DNA from: Bacillota bacterium
GTDB lineage: Bacteria > Bacillota_A > Clostridia > DSM-8532
DNA: 18,929 bases
Direction: 5' to 3'
Assembly (NCBI GenBank): GCA_023424865.1
Contig: JAFADM010000312.1
Coordinates: 1-18,929 of the forward strand
The translations under genes and the position numbers were made by a program. The notes below the pieces were generated by a model, which was not told the origin of the DNA, made no database searches, and saw only the letters and a list, made by a program, of their open reading frames with translations. Positions 5,515 through 12,966 of the stretch are shown here, piece by piece (position 1 is the stretch's first letter; each line of letters starts with the position of its first letter).

Positions 5515-7890
5515 ATGGAAAATCTATCAACCTTAAAAGGCGGGAAAAGCTTTTTAAGACAACTGAGCTTTCCGGCAGGAAGCTTAAGCCTTTCCCGGAT
5601 CTTTACCGGTATACTATGTCTTATTCTTGCCAGAGCAGGCTTTTTTGAAGTACTTAGACCCTTTGCGCCGGCTTTTTATGCTGCCTCAGGCTTAAGCGGC
5701 GTTTCAAGGGTTCCGGCCCTTATAGGTCTTTTAGTGGGAAACCTGTGCTTTGCATCGCCTTACGAAGCAGCAAGACAAGTCCTTTCCGTTATTTTCTATG
5801 AGCTCTTTTTAAATCTAAGTCAGCGCAAATGGGGTAAACGTCAGAATCTGTACATAAGGGGCATTGCCATGGCCCTTGCCATGGGAACCGCGGGAATAGT
5901 CAAGGGGCTTGTTCAGAGTATTCGCCTCTATGATGTTATCGCATCCTTATTAACGGCGCTTCTTGTTTTTGCACTGGCTATTCTTATGGGTCCATCCTGT
6001 GAAGCCCTGACAGGAAAAATACGGGCCATGGGGCCTTTGGACAGTAAGGTGCGCCTTTCAAGAGTGGTTATTGCCTGTGGCCTTGTGGCAAGCGTTACAG
6101 GCCTGACCGTTTGGGGCCTGTCCTTAAACGCCATACTTGCCGGTATCTTTGTGCTGGTGGCTGCCAGAGGGGCGGGAAGTGCCTATGGGGCCTGTGCGGG
6201 GGCGGTTATGGGCAGTGTGCTTGCTCTGTACGAGCTTCCGGGCGGCCTTGCTTTACCCGGCCTTTTTGCCCTGGCAGGAACGGCCTCCGGTGTAAAAACG
6301 CGAAGCCGGGTGGCGCCCTTTACGCTCTGGTGTCTGGTTACTCTGATGTTTGCAGGCCTTTCCATCCTTGAGGGAGGGCAGCTCCCCAAGTATTATGAGG
6401 CCCTTGTTTCGGGAATTGTTTTTCTGATTATTCCATCGGGTTTTATCCGTAAGTATGGGGATTTTGCGGCTAAGTGCTCTGATGCCGGCCCCTATGCAGA
6501 AAAAAAAGAGCGGGAGAGCACTAAGGAGGCAGGGGACAGGCTCTACCTTCTCGGCAAGGCGCTGGCCCGGATAGCGGGGAGTATGGAGGATTTTTTGCAG
6601 GAGGAAGCCGAGGATGAGGGTTCCCTGGCTGAGTGGGTGGTGGAATCGGTGGCGGAAAGGGTATGCAACCGCTGCAGCATGAGGGACAGATGCTGGAATA
6701 CCCATTTTGTGAAGACCTACAAGCTTGTGGAAAAAGCCGTTTCTGAGCTCAAAACCGATGAAACGGGACAGTTGGAGCTTCCGCCATGGTTCAAAAGCTC
6801 CTGTGTCAAGCCCGATAAATTCAGAGAGAGTTTGTGGATGGCTTTTTCACTCTATAAAACCGACAGTCTGTGGAGGCAGAAGTTGGCTCAGAGCCGGACT
6901 CTTTTAGCCAGACAGGGCGGGGTGATGGCACGAAGCATTTTGAAGGAGGCCAGGCGTTTATCTGAAATACATACCTTTGATCAGGAAATGGAGGAGAGGC
7001 TTTACGGCGAAGCTGCAGCGGCAGGGGAGTCCTCCCTGGAATTCCGGTGCAGGGGAGGTTCTGTGGAAAAGGCCGTGCTGGAGGTTGTCAGCGAGAACAC
7101 AGCCAGGACAGACTTCAAGCTCCTGGATGATCTGGTTATAAGAGCTTCTGCCGGTTCGTTGATTCGTTTCGGAAGTCCCAGACGGGATATTTGCGGCCGT
7201 TCTGTCATTCGCTACAGGAAAAAGGCGCGGTATAAAACAGCTACGGGAGTGGCAAGGGTGGCCAAGGACGGAGCTGCGGTGTCCGGTGATAACTTTACTT
7301 TTTTTGCTACCCAGGAGAATCTTCACATAACAGCCATCAGTGACGGGGCAGGCAGCGGCAGACGGGCGGAACGATACAGCCGGACCACCATTCAAATGCT
7401 GGAGAGCCTTCTGGAGGAAGGTCTGGAGTATGGCCTTGCGCTGAAGTTTCTTTCCCTTTATCTGAAATTCAGGGGAGATTATGAGCGAATGGCCACGTTG
7501 GATGTGTGTGCGGTGGATCTGGATACGGGTACGCTGTCCTGGTCCAAAACCGGTGCGGTGGCTGCATTTATTAAGAGATCGTCAGGCGTGACGGTGCTTC
7601 CGGGAGACAGTCTTAAGGAGATGACGGAAGCTCTGGAGGATGCGGAAAGTCTTTTGGAGGAGAAACCGAGTACAGGCGCCTTAAGCAGCGGTGATTTTAT
7701 TGTTATGATATCCGACGGAGTACTGGAAGCCTTTGCCGATGATAACGGAACCATTTCCATCCAGCATTTTATTAGTGAAACGGATACGGTAAACGCCCAG
7801 TTTCTGGCCGACGCCATTTTACAGGAGGCTTTGAAGCGCGTAAAAAACGGCCATGACGACATGACCGTTTTGGTGACGAAATTATGGTGA
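5515..7890 (+). CDS. spoIIE: Stage II sporulation protein E, PP2C-type serine phosphatase
   Basis: SpoIIE dephosphorylates the anti-anti-sigma factor SpoIIAA in the forespore, releasing sigma-F, and also takes part in polar septation. The 791-residue protein has the family layout: a hydrophobic N-terminal region with about ten membrane segments (roughly 28-312), a cytoplasmic regulatory region (about 313-560) containing the cysteine cluster CNRCSMRDRCW (384-394), and a C-terminal PP2C domain (about 575-791). Likely metal-binding residues are Asp610 in ISDGAGSG, Asp734 in MISDG, and the GHDDMTV motif (779-785) with Asp781/Asp782. The length is close to the usual 800 or so residues. ATG 5515 is chosen because GGAGG (5504-5508) sits 6 bases upstream; an in-frame ATG at 5452 falls inside the leader hairpins. 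The gene converges on murC with 81 bases between stops. Regulation by Spo0A is expected from the family, but I could not see a box. Confidence 0.96.
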   Translation: MENLSTLKGGKSFLRQLSFPAGSLSLSRIFTGILCLILARAGFFEVLRPFAPAFYAASGLSGVSRVPALIGLLVGNLCFASPYEAARQVLSVIFYELFLNLSQRKWGKRQNLYIRGIAMALAMGTAGIVKGLVQSIRLYDVIASLLTALLVFALAILMGPSCEALTGKIRAMGPLDSKVRLSRVVIACGLVASVTGLTVWGLSLNAILAGIFVLVAARGAGSAYGACAGAVMGSVLALYELPGGLALPGLFALAGTASGVKTRSRVAPFTLWCLVTLMFAGLSILEGGQLPKYYEALVSGIVFLIIPSGFIRKYGDFAAKCSDAGPYAEKKERESTKEAGDRLYLLGKALARIAGSMEDFLQEEAEDEGSLAEWVVESVAERVCNRCSMRDRCWNTHFVKTYKLVEKAVSELKTDETGQLELPPWFKSSCVKPDKFRESLWMAFSLYKTDSLWRQKLAQSRTLLARQGGVMARSILKEARRLSEIHTFDQEMEERLYGEAAAAGESSLEFRCRGGSVEKAVLEVVSENTARTDFKLLDDLVIRASAGSLIRFGSPRRDICGRSVIRYRKKARYKTATGVARVAKDGAAVSGDNFTFFATQENLHITAISDGAGSGRRAERYSRTTIQMLESLLEEGLEYGLALKFLSLYLKFRGDYERMATLDVCAVDLDTGTLSWSKTGAVAAFIKRSSGVTVLPGDSLKEMTEALEDAESLLEEKPSTGALSSGDFIVMISDGVLEAFADDNGTISIQHFISETDTVNAQFLADAILQEALKRVKNGHDDMTVLVTKLW

Positions 7891-7971
7891 GCACCGTGGT
7901 ATAAGCTTTAGTGGAGGACCGGAGTGAGGTTTTGTTCTGTTCCGTATGAGGGCGGCAATACGGATTACCGC

Positions 7972-9432
7972 TCAGGCCGGAGCTTCCGCGGGAACGCGAA
8001 CATAATCCTCGTTTAAGGCTTCAATAAGAAGATCACATATTTTATACACATTGCCGGCACCCAGAGTAATTACCAGATCCCCCGGAGAAGCATGCTCCGT
8101 AAGAAAGGCTGTAATATCGGAGAAATCCGATAAATAAAGGGCATTGCCTGTTTGTGTATTAATTCTGTCGGTAAGGGTACGGGAGTGAATAAGCCCCGTA
8201 TCCTTTTCTCTTGCCGCATAAATATCGGTTACAACCACCGTATCGGCCTGGGCAAAGGAACGGGCAAAGTCGTCCAACAGCTCATGGGTTCGGGTGTAGG
8301 TGTGAGGCTGGAAAACACAAATAAGCTTACCCGAGGTCAGAGCACGGACTGCCGACAAGGTAGCCTGAATCTCCGTAGGATGATGAGCATAATCGTCCAT
8401 AATCCGTACCCCATGGGGTGTGCCTTTATTTTCCTGACGGCGGTGGGTGCCCCTGAAACGCTCAAGGCCTTTGCGGACAGCCGTGTGGGAAATCCCCATA
8501 ACATGGCTTGCGGCAATGGCGGCCATAGCGTTTGATACATTGTGCTGGCCCGGAACGGAAAGCTTTATCTTTCCCCATTCGCTCTTTTTATGGAACACGG
8601 TGAATTCCGCACAGCCGTTGACATAGGTTATATTGCGGGCTTCAAAATCCACATCCTGCTCATTGATGCCATAGGTGATAAAGGGCCGGGTAAGGCTCTT
8701 GGCCAGGGTGCGGGTTTGAGGATCGTCCTTATTGAGAATAATGGATCCGGGATAGCGCACATTGGACAGGAAGTCCTCAAAGGCACTTCGTATGTGGTTT
8801 ACATCTTTGTAATAATCCAGATGGTCCGCCTCAATATTAAGAACAATGGCTACGCTTGGGCGGAACTTCAAAAAGCTGCCCTTGTATTCGCAGGCCTCTG
8901 CCACAAAATAATCCCCGGAACCGATGCGGGTATTGCCGCCGATAATGTCCAGAATTCCGCCTACCTGAATGGTAGGATCAAGCCCAGCCTCAATGGTGAT
9001 GGCGGAAATCATGGAGGTGGTGGTGGTTTTTCCGTGGGTTCCGGAAATAGCAATGGCTTTGGCATATTGATCCATTATAAAGCCTAAAAGATCGGCTCTT
9101 TCAATAACAGGTATTCCTTTTCGCCTGGCTTCCACAAGCTCCGGGTTATCCTGGGATACAGCGGCGGTATAAACCACAAGATCCTGATCCGTAATATTGG
9201 AGCCCGAATGATCAGGGTAGACTAAAACCCCTTTTTTCTGAAGCTCCTTTGTTATATCGGATTGGCTGAAGTCGGAACCGGTGATTTTAACTCCGTGGTG
9301 CAGAAGAATTTCCGAAAGGCCGCTCATACTTATGCCGCCAATGCCGACCATATGCACCTTGATTCCTTCATGGAACCGGCGGTGGACTCCCGGATTGTCA
9401 CCGGTTAATTCCGTAAAAACACTTTCTACCAT
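7972..9432 (-). CDS. murC: UDP-N-acetylmuramate--L-alanine ligase
   Basis: MurC is the cytoplasmic ATP-dependent ligase that adds L-alanine to UDP-MurNAc, the first step of the peptidoglycan stem peptide. In the 486-residue protein: N-terminal UDP-binding Rossmann motif GIGGISMSGL (30-39), ATP-binding P-loop GTHGKTTTT (131-139), EACEYKGSFL (179-188), the central-domain motif NIEADHLDYY (199-208), THRRQENKG, and DDYAHHPTEI at the start of the C-terminal domain. The length of about 460-490 is normal. The ribosome binding site GGAG (complement of 9442-9445) is 9 bases before the ATG. A sigma-A-like promoter precedes it, divergent from spoVG. The N-terminus carries about 20 residues before the Rossmann strand, which is slightly long. 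UDP-GlcNAc made by GlmU, two genes away, feeds the same pathway. Confidence 0.97.
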   Translation of the reverse strand: MVESVFTELTGDNPGVHRRFHEGIKVHMVGIGGISMSGLSEILLHHGVKITGSDFSQSDITKELQKKGVLVYPDHSGSNITDQDLVVYTAAVSQDNPELVEARRKGIPVIERADLLGFIMDQYAKAIAISGTHGKTTTTSMISAITIEAGLDPTIQVGGILDIIGGNTRIGSGDYFVAEACEYKGSFLKFRPSVAIVLNIEADHLDYYKDVNHIRSAFEDFLSNVRYPGSIILNKDDPQTRTLAKSLTRPFITYGINEQDVDFEARNITYVNGCAEFTVFHKKSEWGKIKLSVPGQHNVSNAMAAIAASHVMGISHTAVRKGLERFRGTHRRQENKGTPHGVRIMDDYAHHPTEIQATLSAVRALTSGKLICVFQPHTYTRTHELLDDFARSFAQADTVVVTDIYAAREKDTGLIHSRTLTDRINTQTGNALYLSDFSDITAFLTEHASPGDLVITLGAGNVYKICDLLIEALNEDYVRVPAEAPA

Positions 9433-9463
9433 GAAAACACGCTCCAGTTTTTTGTACCCTACT

Positions 9464-9493
9464 ATTATACGCTTACAAAAAGGCGAAGCACAA
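9464..9493 (-). promoter_or_regulatory. murC: Sigma-A-like promoter for murC
   Basis: Read on the minus strand, TTGTGC (complement of 9488-9493), an 18-base spacer and a perfect TATAAT (complement of 9464-9469) lie about 32 bases upstream of the murC start codon. The -35 element is poor, matching 3 of 6 positions. Confidence 0.5.
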
Positions 9494-9567
9494 GGCCTCC
9501 CTAAGTTGAAGTATGACAGGGTTCAGGAAATTATATGCAAATAAAATTTATAAAATCTATAAATTAG

Positions 9568-9596
9568 GAAGGAAATTTGAAATATTTGCCGAATTA
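9568..9596 (+). promoter_or_regulatory. spoVG: Sigma-H promoter of spoVG
   Basis: The pattern RNAGGAWWW-N11-RNNGAATWW is met in full: GAAGGAAAT (9568-9576), 11 bases, then GCCGAATTA (9588-9596). The start codon is 55 bases further on. In Bacillus subtilis spoVG is a classic target of sigma-H, so the match and the gene agree. Confidence 0.8.
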
Positions 9597-9650
9597 ATAG
9601 TATATAGACAAAATAAAACTTCAAGTACTACGGAAGGTGGGCTGCTAAAG

Positions 9651-9941
9651 ATGGAGATTACGGACATTAGGATTCGTAAGGTTGAGGCCGAAGGTAAAAT
9701 GAGGGCCGTGGTGTCAGTCACATTTGACAATGAGTTTGTTGTTCACGACATCAAAATCATTGAAAGCCAGGGCGGGCTGTTTATAGCCATGCCCAGCAGG
9801 AAAACCCCGACAGGGGAATTCAGGGATATTGCACATCCTATCAACGCCGATGCGCGCAACAAGGTGCAGAATACTATTCTTGAAAAGTACCAGTCCATGC
9901 TGGCGGAAGAGGAAGCCGCGGGAACGGTTGTCAGAGAATAG
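9651..9941 (+). CDS. spoVG: SpoVG, RNA/DNA-binding regulatory protein
   Basis: SpoVG is a small conserved regulator, first named for a spore cortex defect and since shown in several Firmicutes to bind RNA or DNA and affect septation and envelope genes. The 96-residue protein starts [20 protein letters not shown] and has the family strings [21 protein letters not shown] and [13 protein letters not shown]. The length is standard. The ribosome binding site AAGGTGG (9634-9640) is 10 bases before ATG 9651; the frame extends upstream to 9513, but that part overlaps the sigma-H promoter and is not family sequence. A hairpin follows the gene at 9962-9990, so it is probably made mostly as a single-gene transcript ahead of glmU. 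The purR gene usually found upstream is absent; murC is there instead. Confidence 0.96.
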   Translation: MEITDIRIRKVEAEGKMRAVVSVTFDNEFVVHDIKIIESQGGLFIAMPSRKTPTGEFRDIAHPINADARNKVQNTILEKYQSMLAEEEAAGTVVRE

Positions 9942-9961
9942 TATCCAAAATGTATCACTTT

Positions 9962-9993
9962 TTAGGCACTTACATGGGGTAAGTGCCTAATTT
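9962..9993 (+). terminator. Probable terminator after spoVG
   Basis: A perfect 12-bp stem, TTAGGCACTTAC (9962-9973) with GTAAGTGCCTAA (9979-9990), has a 5-base loop. Only three T residues follow, so termination may be partial and allow some readthrough into glmU. Confidence 0.65.
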
Positions 9994-10026
9994 ATGCCTC
10001 AAAAACCTCATGACGTGCTACTGTAG

Positions 10027-10211
10027 AAAATGATAATTGCATCTAATGAAAGATTTGAATAATAAAACTGCGTTAAATAATGCCTTTTATTATTTTTTTA
10101 CTCTAAATTAATTAAAAATGAAATATTATAAAATAAAAACTGCATAGAATGGGTGTTGTCCTATTCTCCCTAGTTATCGAAGCCATTTTTATGGGCAAAA
10201 TGACAATTGCA
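10027..10211 (+). repeat. Pair of 15-base direct repeats in the spoVG-glmU gap
   Basis: AAAATGATAATTGCA (10027-10041) and AAAATGACAATTGCA (10197-10211) match at 14 of 15 positions, 170 bases apart. Each contains the palindromic core CAATTG or a one-base variant. They may be sites for a DNA-binding protein or simply chance in AT-rich sequence. Confidence 0.4.
10058..10099 (+). terminator. AT-rich hairpin with T-run, possible terminator
   Basis: AATAATAAAA (10058-10067) pairs with TTTTATTATT (10085-10094) around a 17-base loop and ends in T7 (10093-10099). The stem is made only of A-T pairs and is therefore weak, so this could be backup termination after spoVG or the end of an unrecognised small RNA. 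Confidence 0.35.
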
Positions 10212-10236
10212 AACACCAAACAAACATGAGAGAATG

Positions 10237-10264
10237 TTGTCTGGATAAAGCAAAGTGGAATAAT
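10237..10264 (+). promoter_or_regulatory. Sigma-A-like promoter, likely for glmU-prs
   Basis: TTGTCT (10237-10242), a 16-base spacer and AATAAT (10259-10264) match the consensus at 4 of 6 and 5 of 6 positions. The glmU start is 88 bases downstream. Short spacer and AT-rich setting lower confidence. Confidence 0.4.
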
Positions 10265-10352
10265 AGCAAAATAGCAAAATAAAATAGAGCTTAAATAGAG
10301 ATAGAGATTAATAAATATAAAGCGATATCGTAATTGGGAGGAACCAATACCC

Positions 10353-11732
10353 ATGCAAGAGTTCATAACCCTCATCCTTGCTGCCGGCGCAGGAACCAGG
10401 ATGAAGTCTTCTCTGGCAAAGGTTGCCCATCCCCTGTGCGGACGCCCCATGGTGTCCTATGTGATACAGGCGGCAGAGCAGGCCGGAAGTCAAAAGACCC
10501 TGATTGTTCTTGGTCATGGGGCGCAGGACGTTAAGGCATGTCTGCCCGAGTCCGCCGATTATGTGCTTCAAAAGGAGCAATTGGGAACCGGGCATGCAGT
10601 AATGCAGGCCAGAGACCTCATGAAGGATAGGACGGGAACCGTGTTAGTCTTATGCGGCGATACTCCTCTTATATCCGGATTGACGCTTAAGAAAGCCTGG
10701 GAATATCATCAGAAGCAGCAAAACGCAATTACGGTGCTCACAGCCAGGGTAGATAACCCGTTTGGCTATGGCAGAATTATCCGGGATGACGAAGAAAATA
10801 TCCTGGGTATTGTTGAAGAAAAAGACGCTCAGCAGGATCAGAAAAAAATTCAAGAAATCAATTCAGGCATGTATTTTTTCGATATACAATCCCTTCTCAA
10901 AGCCCTGGACAGGTTAACCAATTCCAATCAGCAGGGTGAATATTATCTTACCGATACTCTTAAGCTTATTAAAGCCTCCGGCGAAAAGGCCGGTGCTTAC
11001 CTCCTTCCCGACAGCGGGGATATTCTGGGGGTAAATGATCGCGTTCAATTGGCCCAGGCCGAAAAAATCATGAATAAGCGTATTATTGAAGGTCATATGC
11101 GTAACGGAGTTACCTTCCATCTGCCTGAAACCACCCTTGTGGGGGCGCAGGTGAAAATCGGCAGTGATACGGTTATTTATCCGGGAACGCTGCTCGAAGG
11201 AAACGTCGCGATCGGAGAAGGGTGCACAATAGGACCTGATTCCCGTATAGTTGATACCCGTATAGGGGATCATGTTCATATCGTTAAATCCGTTGTCACC
11301 GGATCCCAGGTGGACGAAGGCACAAAAATAGGTCCCTTTGCCTATTTAAGGCCGGGCAGCCGAATCGGCAAGCACATTAAAATCGGTGATTTTGTTGAAA
11401 TAAAAAATGCGGTCATTGGGGATGAATCAAAAATTTCACACCTGACCTATGTGGGAGACGCCGATGTGGGGAAGAATGTCAATCTTGGGTGCGGAGTGGT
11501 TGTTAGTAACTACGACGGCGTTAAAAAGCATCGTACCACCGTTGGGGACAATGTCTTTGTAGGCTGCAATGTGAATCTGGTAGCTCCTGTTACCGTAAAG
11601 AGCAACAGCTATATCGCAGCAGGCTCCACCATCACGGAGGAAGTGCCGGAGAATGCCCTTGCCATAGCAAGAAGCAGACAGACCGTAATTGAGGACTGGG
11701 TCGTCAAGAAGGGTCTTTTAAAAAATAAATAA
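10353..11732 (+). CDS. glmU: Bifunctional GlmU: GlcN-1-P acetyltransferase / GlcNAc-1-P uridyltransferase
   Basis: GlmU makes UDP-GlcNAc, the entry substrate for peptidoglycan, in two steps. The 459-residue protein has an N-terminal nucleotidyltransferase domain (about 1-230) with LILAAGAGTRMKS (7-19), catalytic Lys23, the metal-binding GDTPL motif, and EINSGMYFFD. The C-terminal left-handed beta-helix acetyltransferase domain (about 250-459) has many hexapeptide repeats and the active-site region LTYVGDADVG...VVSNYDGVKKHRTTVGD. The usual LPKVLH around the lysine reads LAKVAH here. Both catalytic halves look intact. GGGAGG (10336-10341) lies 11 bases before ATG 10353. It is followed by prs, the same order as gcaD-prs in Bacillus subtilis. 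Confidence 0.97.
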   Translation: MQEFITLILAAGAGTRMKSSLAKVAHPLCGRPMVSYVIQAAEQAGSQKTLIVLGHGAQDVKACLPESADYVLQKEQLGTGHAVMQARDLMKDRTGTVLVLCGDTPLISGLTLKKAWEYHQKQQNAITVLTARVDNPFGYGRIIRDDEENILGIVEEKDAQQDQKKIQEINSGMYFFDIQSLLKALDRLTNSNQQGEYYLTDTLKLIKASGEKAGAYLLPDSGDILGVNDRVQLAQAEKIMNKRIIEGHMRNGVTFHLPETTLVGAQVKIGSDTVIYPGTLLEGNVAIGEGCTIGPDSRIVDTRIGDHVHIVKSVVTGSQVDEGTKIGPFAYLRPGSRIGKHIKIGDFVEIKNAVIGDESKISHLTYVGDADVGKNVNLGCGVVVSNYDGVKKHRTTVGDNVFVGCNVNLVAPVTVKSNSYIAAGSTITEEVPENALAIARSRQTVIEDWVVKKGLLKNK

Positions 11733-11828
11733 ACAAACGCGCAGACTATTAAAGTCATTGATTAAGCTTGGACAGGTCTGCTCCCGCTAATGGGAATCGG
11801 GCCAAAAGTACGGAGGGTGTAACAAAAA

Positions 11829-12791
11829 ATGAATCTTCATGGCAAGGACATAAAGATTTTCGCAGGTAATTCCAACAAGGAGCTTGCGGAAGACATTGCA
11901 ACCAAGATAGGACTTCCTTTGGGGGCATCGGTGGTCGGCAGATTTAGTGACGGTGAAATTAATATCAGCATTAATGAGGTAGTCAGAGGCTCGGATGTAT
12001 TCATTATACAATCCACATGCACCCCGGTTAACGATAATCTCATTGAGCTTCTTATTCTCATCGACGCACTGAAGCGAGCATCCGCTGGCCGGATTACAGC
12101 GGTAATGCCCTATTTTGGCTATGCACGTCAGGACAGAAAGGCCAAGGCCAGAGATCCTATTTCGGCTAAGCTTGTCGCCAACCTTATTACGACCGCAGGC
12201 GCCGACCGTGTTTTAACCATGGACCTTCATGCCACCCAGCTCCAGGGCTTTTTCGACATCCCGCTGGATCACCTTTTGGGAGCCCCCATCCTTGCCCAGT
12301 ACTTTTTAAAGAAGTTTGCCAAGGGATTGGATGATGTGGTGGTTGTTTCTCCTGATATCGGAAGCGTCGGCCGTTCCAGAAAGTTTGCCGAAAAGCTTGA
12401 TGTTCCTCTTGCCATCATTGATAAGCGTCGTCCAAAGGCCAATGTTTGTGAAATTATGAACATTATCGGCGATGTTCGCGGAAAAAGAGTCATTATGGTG
12501 GATGATATGATCGATACGGGCGGAACCATTGTGAATGCGGCCAATGCCCTTTCCGACATCGGTGCCACTGAGGTTTACGCATGTTGTACCCATGCCGTAC
12601 TTTCCGGCCCTGCTATTGACCGTATACGCACCTCCGCCATCAAGGAGCTTGTTACGCTGGATACCGTTCCCATAGCCAAGGAAAAGCGTATCAGCAAGAT
12701 TCAGACACTGTCGGTTGCAGATGTGTTTGCAGAGGCCATTGAGCGTATTTACGGGGATATCTCCATTTCGTCCCTGTTTACCCAGCAATAA
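11829..12791 (+). CDS. prs: Ribose-phosphate pyrophosphokinase (PRPP synthase, class I)
   Basis: Prs converts ribose 5-phosphate and ATP to PRPP for purine, pyrimidine, NAD, His and Trp synthesis. In the 320-residue protein: FSDGEI (39-44), the ATP-site RQDRK (100-104), metal-binding DLHA with His134, [11 protein letters not shown] (172-182), the flexible-loop IIDKRRP (196-202), and the PRPP-binding [10 protein letters not shown] (224-233). These are class I features and the length is normal. GGAGG (11812-11816) is 12 bases before ATG 11829. Only 96 bases separate it from glmU and no terminator is seen there, so the two genes are probably co-transcribed. A bidirectional terminator follows. 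Confidence 0.97.
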   Translation: MNLHGKDIKIFAGNSNKELAEDIATKIGLPLGASVVGRFSDGEINISINEVVRGSDVFIIQSTCTPVNDNLIELLILIDALKRASAGRITAVMPYFGYARQDRKAKARDPISAKLVANLITTAGADRVLTMDLHATQLQGFFDIPLDHLLGAPILAQYFLKKFAKGLDDVVVVSPDIGSVGRSRKFAEKLDVPLAIIDKRRPKANVCEIMNIIGDVRGKRVIMVDDMIDTGGTIVNAANALSDIGATEVYACCTHAVLSGPAIDRIRTSAIKELVTLDTVPIAKEKRISKIQTLSVADVFAEAIERIYGDISISSLFTQQ

Positions 12792-12825
12792 CATTACATT
12801 CGTTTTTATACCCTGTTATGCTAAA

Positions 12826-12879
12826 AAGGGGATTGGTGTTCTACAAGCTGCTAAGCTTATAAAGAGGACCAATCCCTTT
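12826..12879. terminator. Bidirectional terminator between prs and the AraC-type gene
   Basis: GGGATTGGT (12829-12837) pairs with ACCAATCCC (12868-12876), extended by A-T and G-T pairs. Inside the 30-base loop AAGCT (12845-12849) pairs with AGCTT (12854-12858). On the minus strand T5 follows the stem (complement of 12823-12827), on the plus strand only TTT, so it should work best for the minus-strand gene. Confidence 0.7.
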
Positions 12880-12966
12880 ATCAATTAAATGGGTGGGCTG
12901 AATTCGTCAGTTCTGCTGTTATGAAGCAGTCCGGCAGCACCCGGAAGAAGGCAGGCTTCCCAGTGG

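Larger units (their letters stand above)
9942..10352. other. 411-base AT-rich intergenic region between spoVG and glmU
   Basis: No gene is supported. It contains the spoVG terminator (9962-9993), a second terminator-like AT hairpin with T7 (10058-10099), two near-identical 15-mers (10027-10041 and 10197-10211), a run of ATAGCAAA-like repeats (about 10259-10290) and a probable promoter for glmU (10237-10264). A 26-codon frame at 10149-10229 has no ribosome binding site. Base composition is much more AT-rich than the flanking genes. Confidence 0.6.

Noticed and set aside
7952..7971. Imperfect 8-bp hairpin (GCGGCAAT / ATTACCGC) between the spoIIE and murC stops
   Set aside because: One mismatch and no T-run on either strand, so it is not supportable as a terminator.
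8542..9087. 181-codon open frame on the plus strand
   Set aside because: It is antisense to murC, whose motifs and length are fully intact. It is a shadow of the coding strand.
10149..10229. 26-codon hydrophobic frame starting MGVVLFSLVIEAIFMG
   Set aside because: No ribosome binding site lies upstream, and a longer frame lies opposite it. It could be a small membrane protein, but nothing beyond the open frame supports it.
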